This document shows positions 12,336 through 24,213 of a DNA stretch of 64,000 nt, piece by piece. The translations under genes and the position numbers were made by a program. The first letter of the stretch is position 1. Each line of letters starts with the position of its first letter. The DNA lies in the NCBI GenBank assembly GCA_943737045.1, contig CALSFV010000360.1:1-64000 (forward strand), in the 5' to 3' direction. The notes under the pieces are model-generated. The model saw only the letters and a list, made by a program, of their open reading frames with translations. It ran no database searches and had not been told where the DNA came from. The DNA is from Parapristionchus giblindavisi. Taxonomy: Eukaryota; Nematoda; Chromadorea; Rhabditida; Diplogasteridae.

Positions 12336-14512
12336 ACAGGAGAGAGATTGAATCTGTTCTGATGAAGACCGTCCATAATACAGACAGCCATAAGAGAGTC
12401 GAGAAGATTCTTTCCAGAGGTAAATATTATTGATTGATTTACTCATTTATTGATTATTCTTCCTCAGAGCAACCAACTCCTACTAACACTCAGAAGGCAA
12501 AACGATCCAAGAGTGGTATGTTGATCTTTGATCTTTGTCGATCTTATACAATCATTATTTAAGATGCTACCGTAGTCCTCCCTCTTCCCCGTGCCTATAA
12601 CTCTCTCAGGTATACTGTAATCTCATTATTTTCTTATCCACTGTGATCTTTGATCTTTACAGTAAGGGTGTGGCTATGGCTCGTAAACGTAGTGCTGCTG
12701 CGGACGATATTCCTCCTCCTATTAAGGTTCATATTTATATTCTATATGCTATTGTATTTATCCCGTTAATCGATTTATTTAATGTAATTAATATTGATTG
12801 TAGGCATGGAAGAAAGTAAATGGAGAATGGAAAGCATTTGATGTGGATACAGGAAACGTTGATGATGAGACAAGATTAAAGGAACATAGGTACGTTTTTG
12901 ATTCATTCAATCCATACTCTAGATTAGCTACTAATCATTATTGATTAAATGGTTACGTACATCTTATATTATCGATTGAATGGTTATCGTCAATTAAACA
13001 TTATTGATTGATTCAATACGGTATATGTGTGTTATCGATTGTAGAGAGAGATTGGATAGAGAAGAACGTCTTCATCGACAGACTGCTACTACAAATGGTA
13101 AAGATGGATCCAGATATGATAATAAACAGAGGTATATTTATGAATTCAGATTTAGATGAAGAACTATTGATTGATTGATGTTTGAAATTTTGAATTATCG
13201 ATCCTCGTATCGGCAATTTTTTTCCTGATTTGTTTTCTGATGTTGAATCAATGAATAAAGACTAAATTATTGATTGATAATTATTGATTATCAGATTGAA
13301 TGGATCGACAGATGAGGAAACCTATGGAGATTGGATTATTGAAGAAAGAGCCAGAATGTCTCAATTGGCTGATGTAAGTGGTTACTTTATCATTACTGTA
13401 GAAATACAGCTGTATATAGTTTTGAGGGTTACTGTAGGATTAAAATGTATTGATTAGAGACTGACAATTGATCGATTGATTATAGATTGAGCGGGATATT
13501 GATGAACAAGAGATGCTGAAGGAAGACTTTGATGAATGTAAGTGTACTTTACATATTTCATTTGAGTAGATTTATTTATAATATTATTGTATTATTAATG
13601 ATGATACTCACCCATTCATTCTGTATGGACATTTCCTATTCTTGTACAAATGTAAATAGGATTACTGTAGATATTGTAGAATGATACTCTAAATGATTAA
13701 TCGATAATCAGTATATTAAATATTTGTTGTTACAGCAGCTCCATTGAATGAATCTCCTAGAAAGAAAGAAATGAGAAGAAAAGAAATCGATAGAAGATTG
13801 AAAGAATTGAATAAGAGAAAGGAATGGATGGATAATGAATTATCGGAGAGAAGAAGACAAATGGCTATTGTATGTTTATTATTCTTATTATAATAATACT
13901 TAGGATACGTACAGAAAATTGTTGAATACATACAATTTATTATGCCACAACGGGGTAGTATGAGAATAGTAGAGAACATCGAAAAATTGAGTTAAGAAGA
14001 AGAACTACATACAATTTATTTAATTGTATTAAATTGTTAGACAAGAATTATTAACCATAATGTTATATAGTCAATACAATATTTATGATAATCGTTAGAC
14101 ATGAATTTACTTGGTACTTTGAAATTTGATGATGAATGAATGAAATTAATGAATGTATAAACTATTAGGTGAAAGCATCAATGGATATTGGAATGAATGG
14201 AAATGTATCAATGAATCTACGAAATGCATTGGACTCAGCTCTATCACAGGATATTGATGTTAATCAACTTGTTAGTTTAATATTTATAATAATATCATTT
14301 ATTAAAAAGATTCTCTTGACTTTATCATTATATCATGATATTTTAATGAATGATCTACCAATCGATAATGGTATATGATTAAGTTGATGTCTCTTGCTGG
14401 TTCCACATCATCATCTCCTATTGAAATGGATGAAGAAGAAGAAGAACCACCTACTTTATCTACTAATGAAGCTGTTGCTAATATCCTAGCTAAGATTAAG
14501 GGTCCATGTTAG
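8610..14512 (+). CDS. Unrecognised zinc-finger/coiled-coil nuclear-type protein
   Basis: Reads continuously over more than 20 short exons from MANKNAPKEVKQEEPDD to LAKIKGPC-stop. Near 9182-9275 and 10287-10363 is a putative zinc-binding unit: CTRCNAN, about 20 residues, then CTRKGCQTYK (C-x2-C ... C-x4-C), interrupted by a 1-kb intron full of palindromes. Upstream is a Ser/Pro/Thr-rich stretch. Downstream are acidic and basic helical segments, a WKKVNGEWKAFDVDTG motif near 12810, a strongly charged coiled coil (EIDRRLKELNKRKEWMDNEL, about 13775-13845) and an acidic tail (EMDEEEEEP). Composition suggests a nuclear, chromatin- or transcription-related protein, but I do not recognise the family. 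The first intron would need a GC donor (ACAG|GCACTA at 8664/8665) to keep frame, so the start is less certain than the rest. Confidence 0.65.
9396..9916. mobile_element. Palindromic ATGCATGATCACGG element, two partial copies in an intron
   Basis: Sits in the intron between the two halves of the zinc-finger exon pair. Starts CTCAGGTGTTTGAATC and is full of overlapping palindromes (ATGCATGATC, TGATCATGCA), with a direct second copy from about 9640. Related copies lie at 33663-33784 and 37064-37318. Short non-autonomous inverted-repeat element; no coding capacity. Confidence 0.75.
10752..10966 (-). mobile_element. Short repeat with CCCCCTGTAAA motif (copy 1)
   Basis: Intronic insertion whose reverse complement matches 53105-53298: ACATGGGCGGGGTACC, then GGAGCTCGATTC, GGCATCCGAACGAAAAA, and three TTACAGGGGG-type blocks. 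It shows three diverged internal repeats of about 50-60 bp. It encodes nothing convincing. The rest of this intron (10970-11470) contains a second low-grade repeat with reiterated AAAATCCGGTC...CGATTTTT units. Confidence 0.7.
12284..12336 (+). repeat. (ATTG)n tetranucleotide run in an intron
   Basis: Tandem ATTGATTG directly before the acceptor ..GATTACAG. It is the longest example of the ATTGATTG sequence found in most introns of this window. Confidence 0.85.
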
Positions 14513-16205
14513 AATCTTATAACTCTAATCAATATTATACATATAATTCCCCTCTAATTACGGTATATCTATCCTTTTATTAATTGAATGTTGCCTTGTT
14601 ATTCTTTTGTTTGTTTGTTTTGTATGTCTAATTAATGATCAGTGCCTTGTAATCAATATTCCATCCCGGATCAATTTCCTATAGTTATCTCTATTCTTCG
14701 TCTCAATATTAATCTCAAGTAATTGAATCAAGGTTATACGGCGTTGTCACATCTCCTTTCCACATCTCCTTTTTGTTATTCCTATTTTAATATTTTAATC
14801 CTGATTTATTCAGGTTTCACTGCAACTCTTTATATCAACTTACTCCCACATATTGACCATAGTGTTTCTATATATATCTGTTAATGGCTAGTACTGCATG
14901 CATGTGTATCTTTCTAACATATGTACTACACTTCCCCCAACTACCTTTCATCGCCCGTTTTACGCTACTTTTTCACACTTTTTATCCATTTTCTTTTCAA
15001 ATAAAGTTCATTTGTAGAGCACATGATTTCATTGAGTATACAATACATTTCAAACTTGATCTCATTACGTTTTCCTTTATTTGTTATGTAGGAAGTGATC
15101 GACTATTATTTGATCAAAGAACAAATGATAAGAAATTGAGAAATAATTGATGATAGAGTTATCAGAGTGTACTATGAGAGTTCATCCACGCCCTTATAAG
15201 GGATCATTGATATATATAAACAGATGAACTTCCTATCCATTCTATCTATCCCTTTATTCCAACTAACAAAGATTGTTTACTTTACTCTCTTTCTCTCTAT
15301 AATAGTACTGTATTCGAGTCTAGTCATATCGTTGTACATATATTTGTCTATTTGATATTGTTATTGGGAATTGAATGGACATAGATTCTTTACTCTATTC
15401 ATTAATTCTAGAATAACTACTAATCTGTCTGATCATGACTTCTCTCATCTCCGTCTGAGCCTTTTTAATTGTTTTTTGTTGTTAAGATCATTTTATCTCT
15501 AGAGATAAGTATATTTACTAACATTCTTCTGGTTTAATAATTCAATAAAATTTAATGTCGAGCAAATATTTTCATAAGAATGTATGAAAAATCTGGTTTA
15601 CTGAACTTGAGTAAAAGATGAAATCATTATCTCTGAATGTGAATAATCATTGTAGGGTACGCTCTAATCTTTCACTTATAACTTCTTATTCAACCCACGC
15701 ATACCAGTCCAGTGTCTAGGACCAGGGCCGAAACACTGCATCTTTTAGATCATTTTAGTTTTTTTTCATAAAATAAACTTTTCCAACCCAACCTATTTTA
15801 AATTTCTCCCTTCCTTTCTTTATTTCTATTTCACTCATAATACATCATAGCTTGTGTTGTACTCCATTAGGAATCGGCTTTATACGACTTGCTAGAATAA
15901 GAATCATAAATTGATCACAAAAGTTGACTAATGTTTAGCGAACAAATGAAATAAGATATAAAGTGATGTGAGATTGTTTTATCGAACCTTCAAAGAACTT
16001 ACATTTATTCACATGAAATAAAACGGAAACGTGAGTCTGAAAAAAAAAAACTAAAGCTCTTATTTTTTGCTAAAGAATTTGATAAATGTCCAATCGGCGT
16101 ATCCATGCCTTTTCGTAATTCATTTAAATTGTCTCAATTGTACTTCTCAACTAGATAGACCACATACCGGATCAATCCATGTATCATCCCTCCCCCCTCA
16201 TCCCA

Positions 16206-16505
16206 TCCTCTCTCTCCATCCCTCTCTCCATCCCTCTCTCCATCCCTCTCTCCATCCCTCTCTCCATCCCTCTCTCCATCCCTCTCTCCATCCCTCTCTC
16301 CATCCCTCTCTCCATCCCTCTCTCCATCCCTCTCTCCATCCCTCTCTCCATCCCTCTCTCCATCCCTCTCTCCATCCCTCTCTCCATCCCTCTCTCCATC
16401 CCTCTCTCCATCCCTCTCTCCATCCCTCTCTCCATCCCTCTCTCCATCCCTCTCTCCATCCCTCTCTCCATCCCTCTCTCCATCCCTCTCTCCATCCCTC
16501 TCTCC
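16206..16505 (+). repeat. 12-bp minisatellite TCCATCCCTCTC, about 25 copies
   Basis: Highly uniform head-to-tail array. Because 12 is a multiple of three it opens several frames (Ser-Leu-His-Pro, Ile-Pro-Leu-Ser, Gly-Glu-Arg-Asp tetrapeptide repeats); these are artefacts. The homogeneity suggests recent expansion or ongoing slippage or conversion. Confidence 0.95.
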
Positions 16506-17403
16506 CCCTCTCTCTATTCTCAACCCCTTCCTCTCATCCTCTTATATTTTGTAGTTTCACTTTATTCTTTTCATATATCTCTTCACTTTCTCTCCTCACA
16601 CATTTGCCATCCTTTTCATGTAACTTATCATAGCAATGCCCCTCCCTCTCCCTCTCTCTATGTGATCCCCTCCCTCTCCCTATGAACAATACTTTCACTG
16701 TCATATCTATTATGGTTTCACTTATCGACTAATCATTTAAGTCGTTCAATCCAAACAATAGAAAGCGATCAAGAGGACGATCAAACCATCTTCATCATCT
16801 TCTCAATATTGAATGGAAGTTCCTCCAATAATAACTACAAAAGGTTTGTTTCATTGATTCAATGAGTTCATATTATCAAAGTGGAACAATCTATGGGAGA
16901 TAATCTATAATCCAATTCAATAAACATATTCGTATTCTGATCTAATTGGTCATTGAGAGGAAACCGGAAATGTTCTCATTGTTTATAAATAAATGAATTG
17001 TTCTTTCTTAGTACTTTGTATTATGGAGAATGGAATGAGAATAACAAGAGAATGGATAGATTATGTAGTCTCCATCATCATCTCGAGTTTATCCATTCAA
17101 TCCATATACTTCATAGATCTATCTATCTAATCGTTTCCATTGTATGGATACACTACAAAAGTGAACACTTTTGAAGAGTTAATGATCTGTATCGACAGAT
17201 TGATATGACTCACTCTCAATATGGTTTAGATTGAGAGAAAGATCAAAGATTAAAGATCAGAGACGTTTAGATTGAGAGATCAAAGATCAAAGACTAAAGA
17301 TCAGAGCGAGGCCATTTGTTGAGTAATTACAGTAGGCATTTGCATGAAATGATTCATCTCTGACTATATGCACGATCCTATTACTCCCCATGTGTTGTTG
17401 CAC

Positions 17404-17537
17404 TATCTCCAGACTTTCTGCGCGACACGCGCGCGGGGTAGTGACAAGTCGCGCGCGGGGTAGTTACAAGCCGCGACGCGGGCGCGTCGCGACTTATCAC
17501 TACCCCGCGCGCGTGTCGCGCGGAAAGTCTGGAGATA
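17404..17537. mobile_element. GC-rich perfect-type hairpin (MITE-like)
   Basis: Left arm TATCTCCAGACTTTCTGCGC... pairs with right arm ...GCGCGGAAAGTCTGGAGATA, about 40 bp each with a mismatch or two. The interior is built of GCGCG/GGGGTAGT repeats. Much more GC-rich than the surroundings, pointing to an inserted non-autonomous element. Confidence 0.7.
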
Positions 17538-17625
17538 TAATCTACCTACACCATTTAACCACTATCAATCCCTTCAATATATTGATAGATATATAATTTG
17601 AGATGATCTACCTACAACCCAATCA

Positions 17626-20600
17626 ATGATGTCCATGGTTACTGTATCTTCCGTTGAAGACCCACCTGAGAAAAAAGATTCAATGGATACGGTAGGTTGA
17701 GATTATCGACTGATTGATACTGAATTGCATAATGAATTGTAGAAGACAAAATGGAGTGAGATATATCTAGCTACATTCATTACTTTTCTGTGTGCAGTTG
17801 AGAATAATATGATATCGATTGGAGAATGGAATTATCTTAAATTGGTTGGTTTCAACTTTTTGAACTTTCGTTTTTTTATGTCTTGTATATTTTTAAACTT
17901 TTTGGTCTCTTCTTTTGTAAAAAAATATTTGAAGTCGGAAATGAAAAAAAACGCAGCTACCTGTAAAATAGAGAAAAATATTTAAATGTACGTTCGATAT
18001 TATTGATTATTTGAGATGGATCATGATGCAGATTCAACATTCTTTGCTTCTGTAACATCAATAACAAAAGGAGGTCATGCTATATTCGCTTTGATGTTTG
18101 CATATTGGTCTCATAGATGGAGAGTATCCAAGTACGTTTCATCCAATATCATTTCGTATCATATTTTTGATTTACATTCTTCGAATTTCTCATTTTCTTT
18201 AAAAAAACAACAACGAAAAATGACAGAGAAAATGTGCAAAATTAGTTGTGAAAGTTAATTTGGTGTATTTTTACTAATATCTCATATTCAGACTTCCTCT
18301 CTTAGTTGGTAGATTAACTGCACTTCTTGGATGTATTCTATATCTTCTCATTGAATATATTCCTACTCATCGAAGATTCGCTATGCTATTCTGTTATTGT
18401 CTATTTGGAATATCTTTCGGTAATCATTTCTAAATTTCTTTATCAGTCTAAGATATATGATCATTAATTCTTGTACTATCCTTCCATTTTAACATTTCTT
18501 ATCTGAAAAAACTAGTGAGCTAATGTTATTCCTGATAAGTGACCGTAAGTCCATAGATATATTTGATAAGAATACCTATAGATAGATGTATATGATATCA
18601 TTCTATTCATACACGTGAGTATTCATTCTAAGAGATTGTACTTATTATCAATCAATTGAGTAGTATGATGATTCCTCCCCCCTACGAGACATTCCAATCT
18701 CTCCAAACTATTACCTTTGTGGGACACACACATATCAACAATAATAATCCTCTATATTTTTTGCACATTCCAGTGTTGAAAGAGGAAATCTTTGTTATAT
18801 GAATGTTATATTTCAGAGTATAAGATGATGACAATATAATAACAATTAATCCTAAATATAACATTAAATAATTAAAGGAACATCTCCAATTCTTCGTGCT
18901 TTCATTTCTCGAATGAGTTCTAATAAATCTCGATCGACTGCTTATGCTTTATTGACTACAGCTAGTGTATTCAGTGTTATCATTGGACCGAGTTAGTCCC
19001 CTCTTTCATTCATTGATCTACCATCTAATCAATAATATTATCAGTGGCTCAGCTCGCATTCGCTGGCATTGTCTATCCTGGATATGAGATTCTACCCAAT
19101 ATGTGGTTCCATATCTACTCAGGTATCAATCGATTTATCGATTTATCGGGATACTATTGATTGATTTATTTAGCTCCAATCTGGGTGGCTCTTCTGACGA
19201 ATGTTCTGGCTATTACCGTAATCCAGATTCGATTCAATGATCCATGGGAGAATGAAGGAAATTCAATGAAGAAGAGTAAGCAGAGACTTATCCTTCTGAT
19301 CTTATGTCTTACATTAACCTTACTTAAGGTGAATCAGAAGATACATTTACATTAGAAGGAATAAAGAATAAAATGAACACAATACGTAATCTTCCTCTTC
19401 CATGGTTATTGATTGGAATTGTTCTCTTCTTGAAAATGATCGCTAATGTCACTCTTTCAACTCTATTTTCGTCAGTTTATATAATATTATTTAAAATTTT
19501 TAATTATTAAAATATTTAGAGTAGCGGGCCCTATAATGACTGATGTATTCGCATTTGAAGGACCAACAACGACGAAGATTCAGGCTATATCACAGGTTAG
19601 AATGATAAACAATAGTCAGCCGTCACTTCATAACAAAAATTTCTCTTCTTAATCGCTTTAGAAATTTTTTTGAAAAAAACCGAAAATGGAAAACGAAAAA
19701 TTGAAAACGGCAATTCAAAATTGGAATTCGCACGTTCTCAAACCGCGCGGGAATTCAAATTCCGATTTTCCAACAGCGAGTTTGCAAAGTCTAAAAAAAC
19801 ATGGAAAGGTGGAAAATATGAATTCAACAAAGGCTGAGCATTTGAAGACGAATATTCGTCTTTCCATCTTTCTTTGAGCACGGATGGAGATTCAGAATTT
19901 GAATTCCGCTGGAGAATTCGAATTTGGACTTTCCGTTTTCAGATTTTTTTTCACTTGCTTTTTTAATACCTATTTTCCCACCATTTTCTAATGTGCTAAA
20001 AGCACGGAAATAAATGAATATGGAAATGGATAGATAGATAGTGTATTAAAATTAAAATCAAATGGTTATATTTTATGACAGAGGAAAAAGTTTTAATATC
20101 ATAATATTTTAAGTTGATCGTTGGTATTCTCGCTCTGGGAATCTCCAGTGCTTTCATGTTCTGTAAATTGAACAAAAAGTAAGTCAATCAATAAACGTCT
20201 CAAATCAATCAATAATCAATTATAGAATATCTGCTCAAGCTCTTCTTCTATTCTCTATGTTTATTACAGTAATCCTATATCTTGTATCATATCCATGGGC
20301 ATTCCCTCCATTTTCAGTACCTATGCAGCCAAGAAATGGTACGGTATCTCATGATTACCGTATCTAATCAATCAATATTTTCAGAATCACTCAATACTGG
20401 TTGTTCCGATCAAAGTTATCCATGGTGTGAAACTGCTCGTGTGAGTATATTTATAGATCGTATCAATCGATAAATTGAGTCAATAATCGATATTCAGGCA
20501 CCAAATCCAATAATCTGGTTGGGAGTTATGATCATTGCAATGGGATTCACTTTTCCAACGGGTTCAATTGGATTAGATACTCTTTATTCAAAGATTCTAG

Positions 20601-20930
20601 GTCCTATTGATCAGGTGAATTATACATTCATACTCTTTCATTTCAAACTAAATCTCACGAGGTTATTTCAAAATGTAATACATTTTGTTCAGAATTTAAT
20701 GCAAGGAGTGATTATTCTGGCTGAAGATCTCGTCTTCATATTTGGTCCCATGTATGCATCGTAAGTATTTTCATCATTCGATAATCTTTAAATTCAATCA
20801 ATATTATCTTTTCAGAACGGTATTCAAACATTTCTCTGTGGGAACTCTTTGGATATCAAATGCAGTGATTGCATCGATTGGATTGATTGCATTCCTTTCT
20901 GTTTATAGACGATTCACACCTTATCGATAG
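17626..20930 (+). CDS. MFS transporter, MFSD8/CLN7-like
   Basis: Multi-exon membrane protein of about 12 hydrophobic segments, from MMSMVTVSSVEDPPEKKDS to RFTPYR-stop. Hallmarks read in order: an N-terminal helix (EIYLATFITFLCAVENNM) followed by WNYLKLMDHDADSTFFASV, resembling the WPYL...D..A..F segment of the MFSD8 family; the cytoplasmic loop YWSHRWRVSKLPLLVGR; FISRMSSNKSRSTAYALLTT at the helix 4-5 region; a Cys-containing loop (GCSDQSYPWCETARAPNP) before helix 9; and GVMIIAMGFTFPTGSIGLDT. Known relatives are lysosomal or endosomal membrane proteins; the substrate cannot be inferred here. A 0.45-kb intron at 18422-18878 and one at about 19598-20113 carry extra sequence. Two more potential exons follow the stop (see findings). 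Confidence 0.85.
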
Positions 20931-21471
20931 ACTAATCAATATTTTTAATTAATCGATATTCATCTTAGATGGAATATCTACCGTAATCTTTCTCACTGAC
21001 CTCTTCTGTCTTTCACTTTATTACAGACAGCTACTATTTAGTGTAGCGGGTATGACCCAATATTGACTTAACTCTCTCTCTACTTATTAATTAATAACTA
21101 CTGTAACTTTATCGATCGATTCTAGATTAGGAACAACAATTACTGTATTTCACGGTGTATTGATCTTTAATTTATTTGCAATAAGATTTCTCAAGTTCAT
21201 TCCATTTACAAGTCAAACGTTGTCATTTTAATGATGATTACCAATAAAACGAATCTCGTCTCAGTCTCTATTAGCATACAACTGAAGAAATTACAACAAT
21301 TAAATTAAATTTGTAAATTATCACACAATAAAACAGTATCATATTCTCGGAAAATTCTAATGGATATGAAAATACGGTTCGACAAATAATGATATTTCTA
21401 TGTTTAGTTATTGATGCAAAATATTTTATTGATTATTCCGATCCCAATAAATATTGGAAATTGATCTATGA
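20931..21471. other. Spacer with two orphan coding-like pieces
   Basis: After the MFS stop, 21028-21049 (QLLFSVAG) and 21126-21231 (LGTTITVFHGVLIFNLFAIR...) look like a continuation of the transporter C-terminus. The pieces do not join in phase with canonical splice sites. Read as an alternative 3' end or a decayed remnant. Confidence 0.35.
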
Positions 21472-23062
21472 TTATTGATCATCATTTTCTTGAATGCTCT
21501 CCATCAATGATTTTCCTTCAGATTCTCCTCTCGCTACTTTCTGTAATTCTTTCATTGCAATCAATGAAGTCTCGAGATACGATACATGATCATCCACATA
21601 GGTCCTACAACGATCATTATCGTATTATTACAATTATTGATTAGACTCACTTGACTGCAGTACAAACCAATCCGAGTTTCCTTTCAAGACCACGAATCTC
21701 TTCTTCGACCTAATCAATTATCGATTATTATTGATCGACAAGCTACTCTTACAATATCCTTTTGTCTTTCAAAATCATGCGTAGCTCTCTCAGCATCCGG
21801 TGCACATTCTTCGTGCTTGAGAGCCCTGATATTGATTTCTATTGAGTTATTATGGATCGATAATGACGTACCTATTACGAGCACTATCCATATCCACACG
21901 AAGTGTCATCAATTCACGTCTTTCCTGACAATGAGTATTTATTAATATATTTCTCAAGTTACGATGGAAATTCTGACAACCAATATTATAATATACATAG
22001 TTGAAACCTACTTGATCGAGTCTTTTCATATCAGCCGTGAGGAATTGCTCAAACATCCAAAAGTATTCATTATCAATTAATCAATCGATAATATATTAAT
22101 ACCTTCATCGGTGCCATAAAGTGAATAGCTGCATTCTCCACATATGTTTTCTCACTTCGACACATCTCAAATATTATTGATTTTTTGAAAATACATTAAA
22201 TAATCAATAATAATTACAGTTTTGTAAACACTTTGTCCACATCGGAACAGTTTAATAGAATGTTCCCTCTGTTCAGTAGGAGGCCATCTTTCAGCCGAAT
22301 CAGCAAACGACTGAAAATAACACTCGTAAATGAAATTGTTTTGTCGTCGGTTTGAAAAGATTTGTGAAGTTTTCAAAGCAACACTTCAGATCGAGTGGAT
22401 ATATTTTTTCTGATGAATTTTTCGGTAAATTTAATAAAAAGAGAATATCAAATAATAAATTTGTAGTGTATATGCTGTAGAGTGATATACCATCAATTAG
22501 ATCTTCTCATGGATAGTATGCTGAGATAGAGAACACCATCAAACCAGATGATAAAATGGTTTAAAATGTAAAATGATAAACCTTCATAGCTTGAGCAACA
22601 GCATCAGTTGGATGGGATGAATTAGTGAAAGAAGCAGTCAATCGAGGATCATTTGGTATATGTTTCTAATAAGTTATATCAATTAGAGATGAATTAAGTC
22701 GACTAATTTTTGGATGAAAGCTTTGTTAAACATATATGAGCAATTCCAATGGATAAAGTTCTTTTACTGAGTCAATATTTCATGAAAATTCACTCTTCTT
22801 CCCAAAGATTAAGTGGTATTTAATCATATCACAAAATATTCAATATGACAATAATAACTACCTGCATAGCCCCTAGTAATCTCTCACAACTTATTCTTAT
22901 CTCATCTGTCATCTTCAATTTCTCCAATAGAATTGGCTCCAATTCGGTCTTCGATGCACTTCCAACCTGATTCAAGAGATCAAAGATCAAAGATCAAGAA
23001 TCACTTACCGTTTCTAGAACAGATTGTTCAACACGTTCAGCAGCTTTTCTTATGACATCCAT
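21472..23062 (-). CDS. BAR-domain protein, endophilin-like, no SH3 seen
   Basis: Starts at the ATG whose complement is CAT at 23060-23062: MDVIRKAAERVEQSVLETVG. Exons then read toward lower coordinates: KTELEPILLEKLKMTDEIRI, KHIPNDPRLTASFTNSSHPT, SFADSAERWPPTEQREHSIK, CRSEKTYVENAAIHFMAPMK, WMFEQFLTADMKRLDQ, ERRELMTLRVDMDSARN, LKHEECAPDAERATHDFERQ, then ...KSLMESIQENDDQ-stop. The RRELMTLRVDMDSARNR plus acidic-F-x-RQ pattern is the classic BAR/endophilin helix-2/helix-3 signature. Such proteins dimerise into a banana-shaped membrane-curvature scaffold acting in endocytosis or on internal membranes. The protein ends soon after the BAR domain without a visible SH3 domain, unlike typical endophilins. 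Confidence 0.75.
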
Positions 23063-23622
23063 CTTGAATGAAATGAATAGAATTGAATGAATCCTCTTCC
23101 TTCTTCTCTATGACTATCATATATTTCTTTCTTCATCTCTTTCATCTGTTCTTCTACACGAACAATTTATCGTCTCTTTATCAATAATAAAAGAAACACA
23201 AACGAAAGCACTAGTCATATTTCTCAGAAGTATATACAATCTAGGCACAGTAATCATATCAACTAACAATAATCAATAATCGATAGGATACGGTAGATTA
23301 GGGTACCGATCTGATTAACAATTATCGTATATTAGCACATTATTGAACTTTTGATGACGCACCAATTATGCGTGCATGTCCCAGAGATCTAGAAAAATTG
23401 AGCTATGAAATATAGATAGATGTCCAAGTAGTGTGCAACGGCGATGTTTACTATTGTGTGTAGATCGCCGTGATAAGAGATTACCGTATACCAAAGAAGC
23501 ACAGAGAAATCAGGGAAATACACCGTTAATGAAGTCATGGGGGAGATTGAATGGGGATTAATACTGATCAATCAATATCTGATTGAATACGGTATAAATG
23601 AGCAAGTAAATGACACAATTAA
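23063..23622. other. Divergent spacer, nothing identified
   Basis: AT-rich sequence between two minus-strand genes. Contains several TACCGTA/TACGGTA motifs and no convincing open frame. Confidence 0.5.
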
Positions 23623-24213
23623 TCAATATAAATGTATAAATATAGGAATGGAAGTGAATATGGATTGAATGAATTGAGATGAATTCTCTTCCATTGTACT
23701 TTCCCGACGAATCTTTGCTGATTCCTGAATAACATTAATCAATATAACTCAAGAAAAATCGATAACCTTATTGAAAATTATTTCCTCCGGAAGTGGATGA
23801 TTACAGTAATTAGATCGACAACAACACATCGAAAACTGAAATGGATTGGGTCTTGAGTGGCTAATCTACCGTACTACTTACATTTCCAGTCATTCCATCA
23901 TAATGATGAACTGTAGTGCATGCTTTCTCACCCCGATCAGCTGCCCTGAAAGTCAAGATTATCGATTGAGTTATTGATTTAAAAAATATTTCAAAACATA
24001 CGAGTAACACAATTGTCTGTCTCCTCCTGTGTATGCACATCGAGAAGCGACTCCACGACGAAGATATCCATCTATTGATTGATATTGATTGGTATCGAAA
24101 CGAATGATTACGGTACCATTATCGATTGCTGAATGAACAAGAACCTTCATACACCATTCAGCAGCACAAACACGTGTATCATTTGCAGATATGAAACCAG
24201 AATGGACAGAGGC
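23623..24213 (-). CDS. ET-module/Ly6-like small secreted cysteine-rich protein (5' end missing)
   Basis: Four clear exons read from 24213 downward: ASVHSGFISANDTRVCAAEW-CMKVLVHSAIDNG, then GYLRRGVASRCAYTGGDRQL-CY, then AADRGEKACTTVHHYDGMTG-N, then FRCCCRSNYCNHPLPEEIIF-N and a tail ESAKIRRESTMEENSS...HLY-stop. The spacing of W-C-x-K, RRGVASRC and the final CCCRSNYCN matches nematode ET-module and related three-finger folds. It is probably secreted. I could not find the signal-peptide exon; a candidate at 25034-25056 (MDSLEKC) does not join in phase. Confidence 0.6.

Larger units (their letters stand above)
14513..17625. other. Intergenic region with minisatellite and hairpin
   Basis: About 3.1 kb without a recognisable gene. 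It contains the 12-bp minisatellite (16206-16505), a GC-rich hairpin (17404-17537) and (AAAGATC)n-type runs near 17250-17300. Open frames at 14884-15150 and 16067-16685 lack coding character or lie in the repeat. Confidence 0.6.

Noticed and set aside
16067..16685. Tetrapeptide-repeat proteins (SLHP, PLSI, DGER)
   Set aside because: Artefact of the 12-bp minisatellite, open in multiple frames on both strands.
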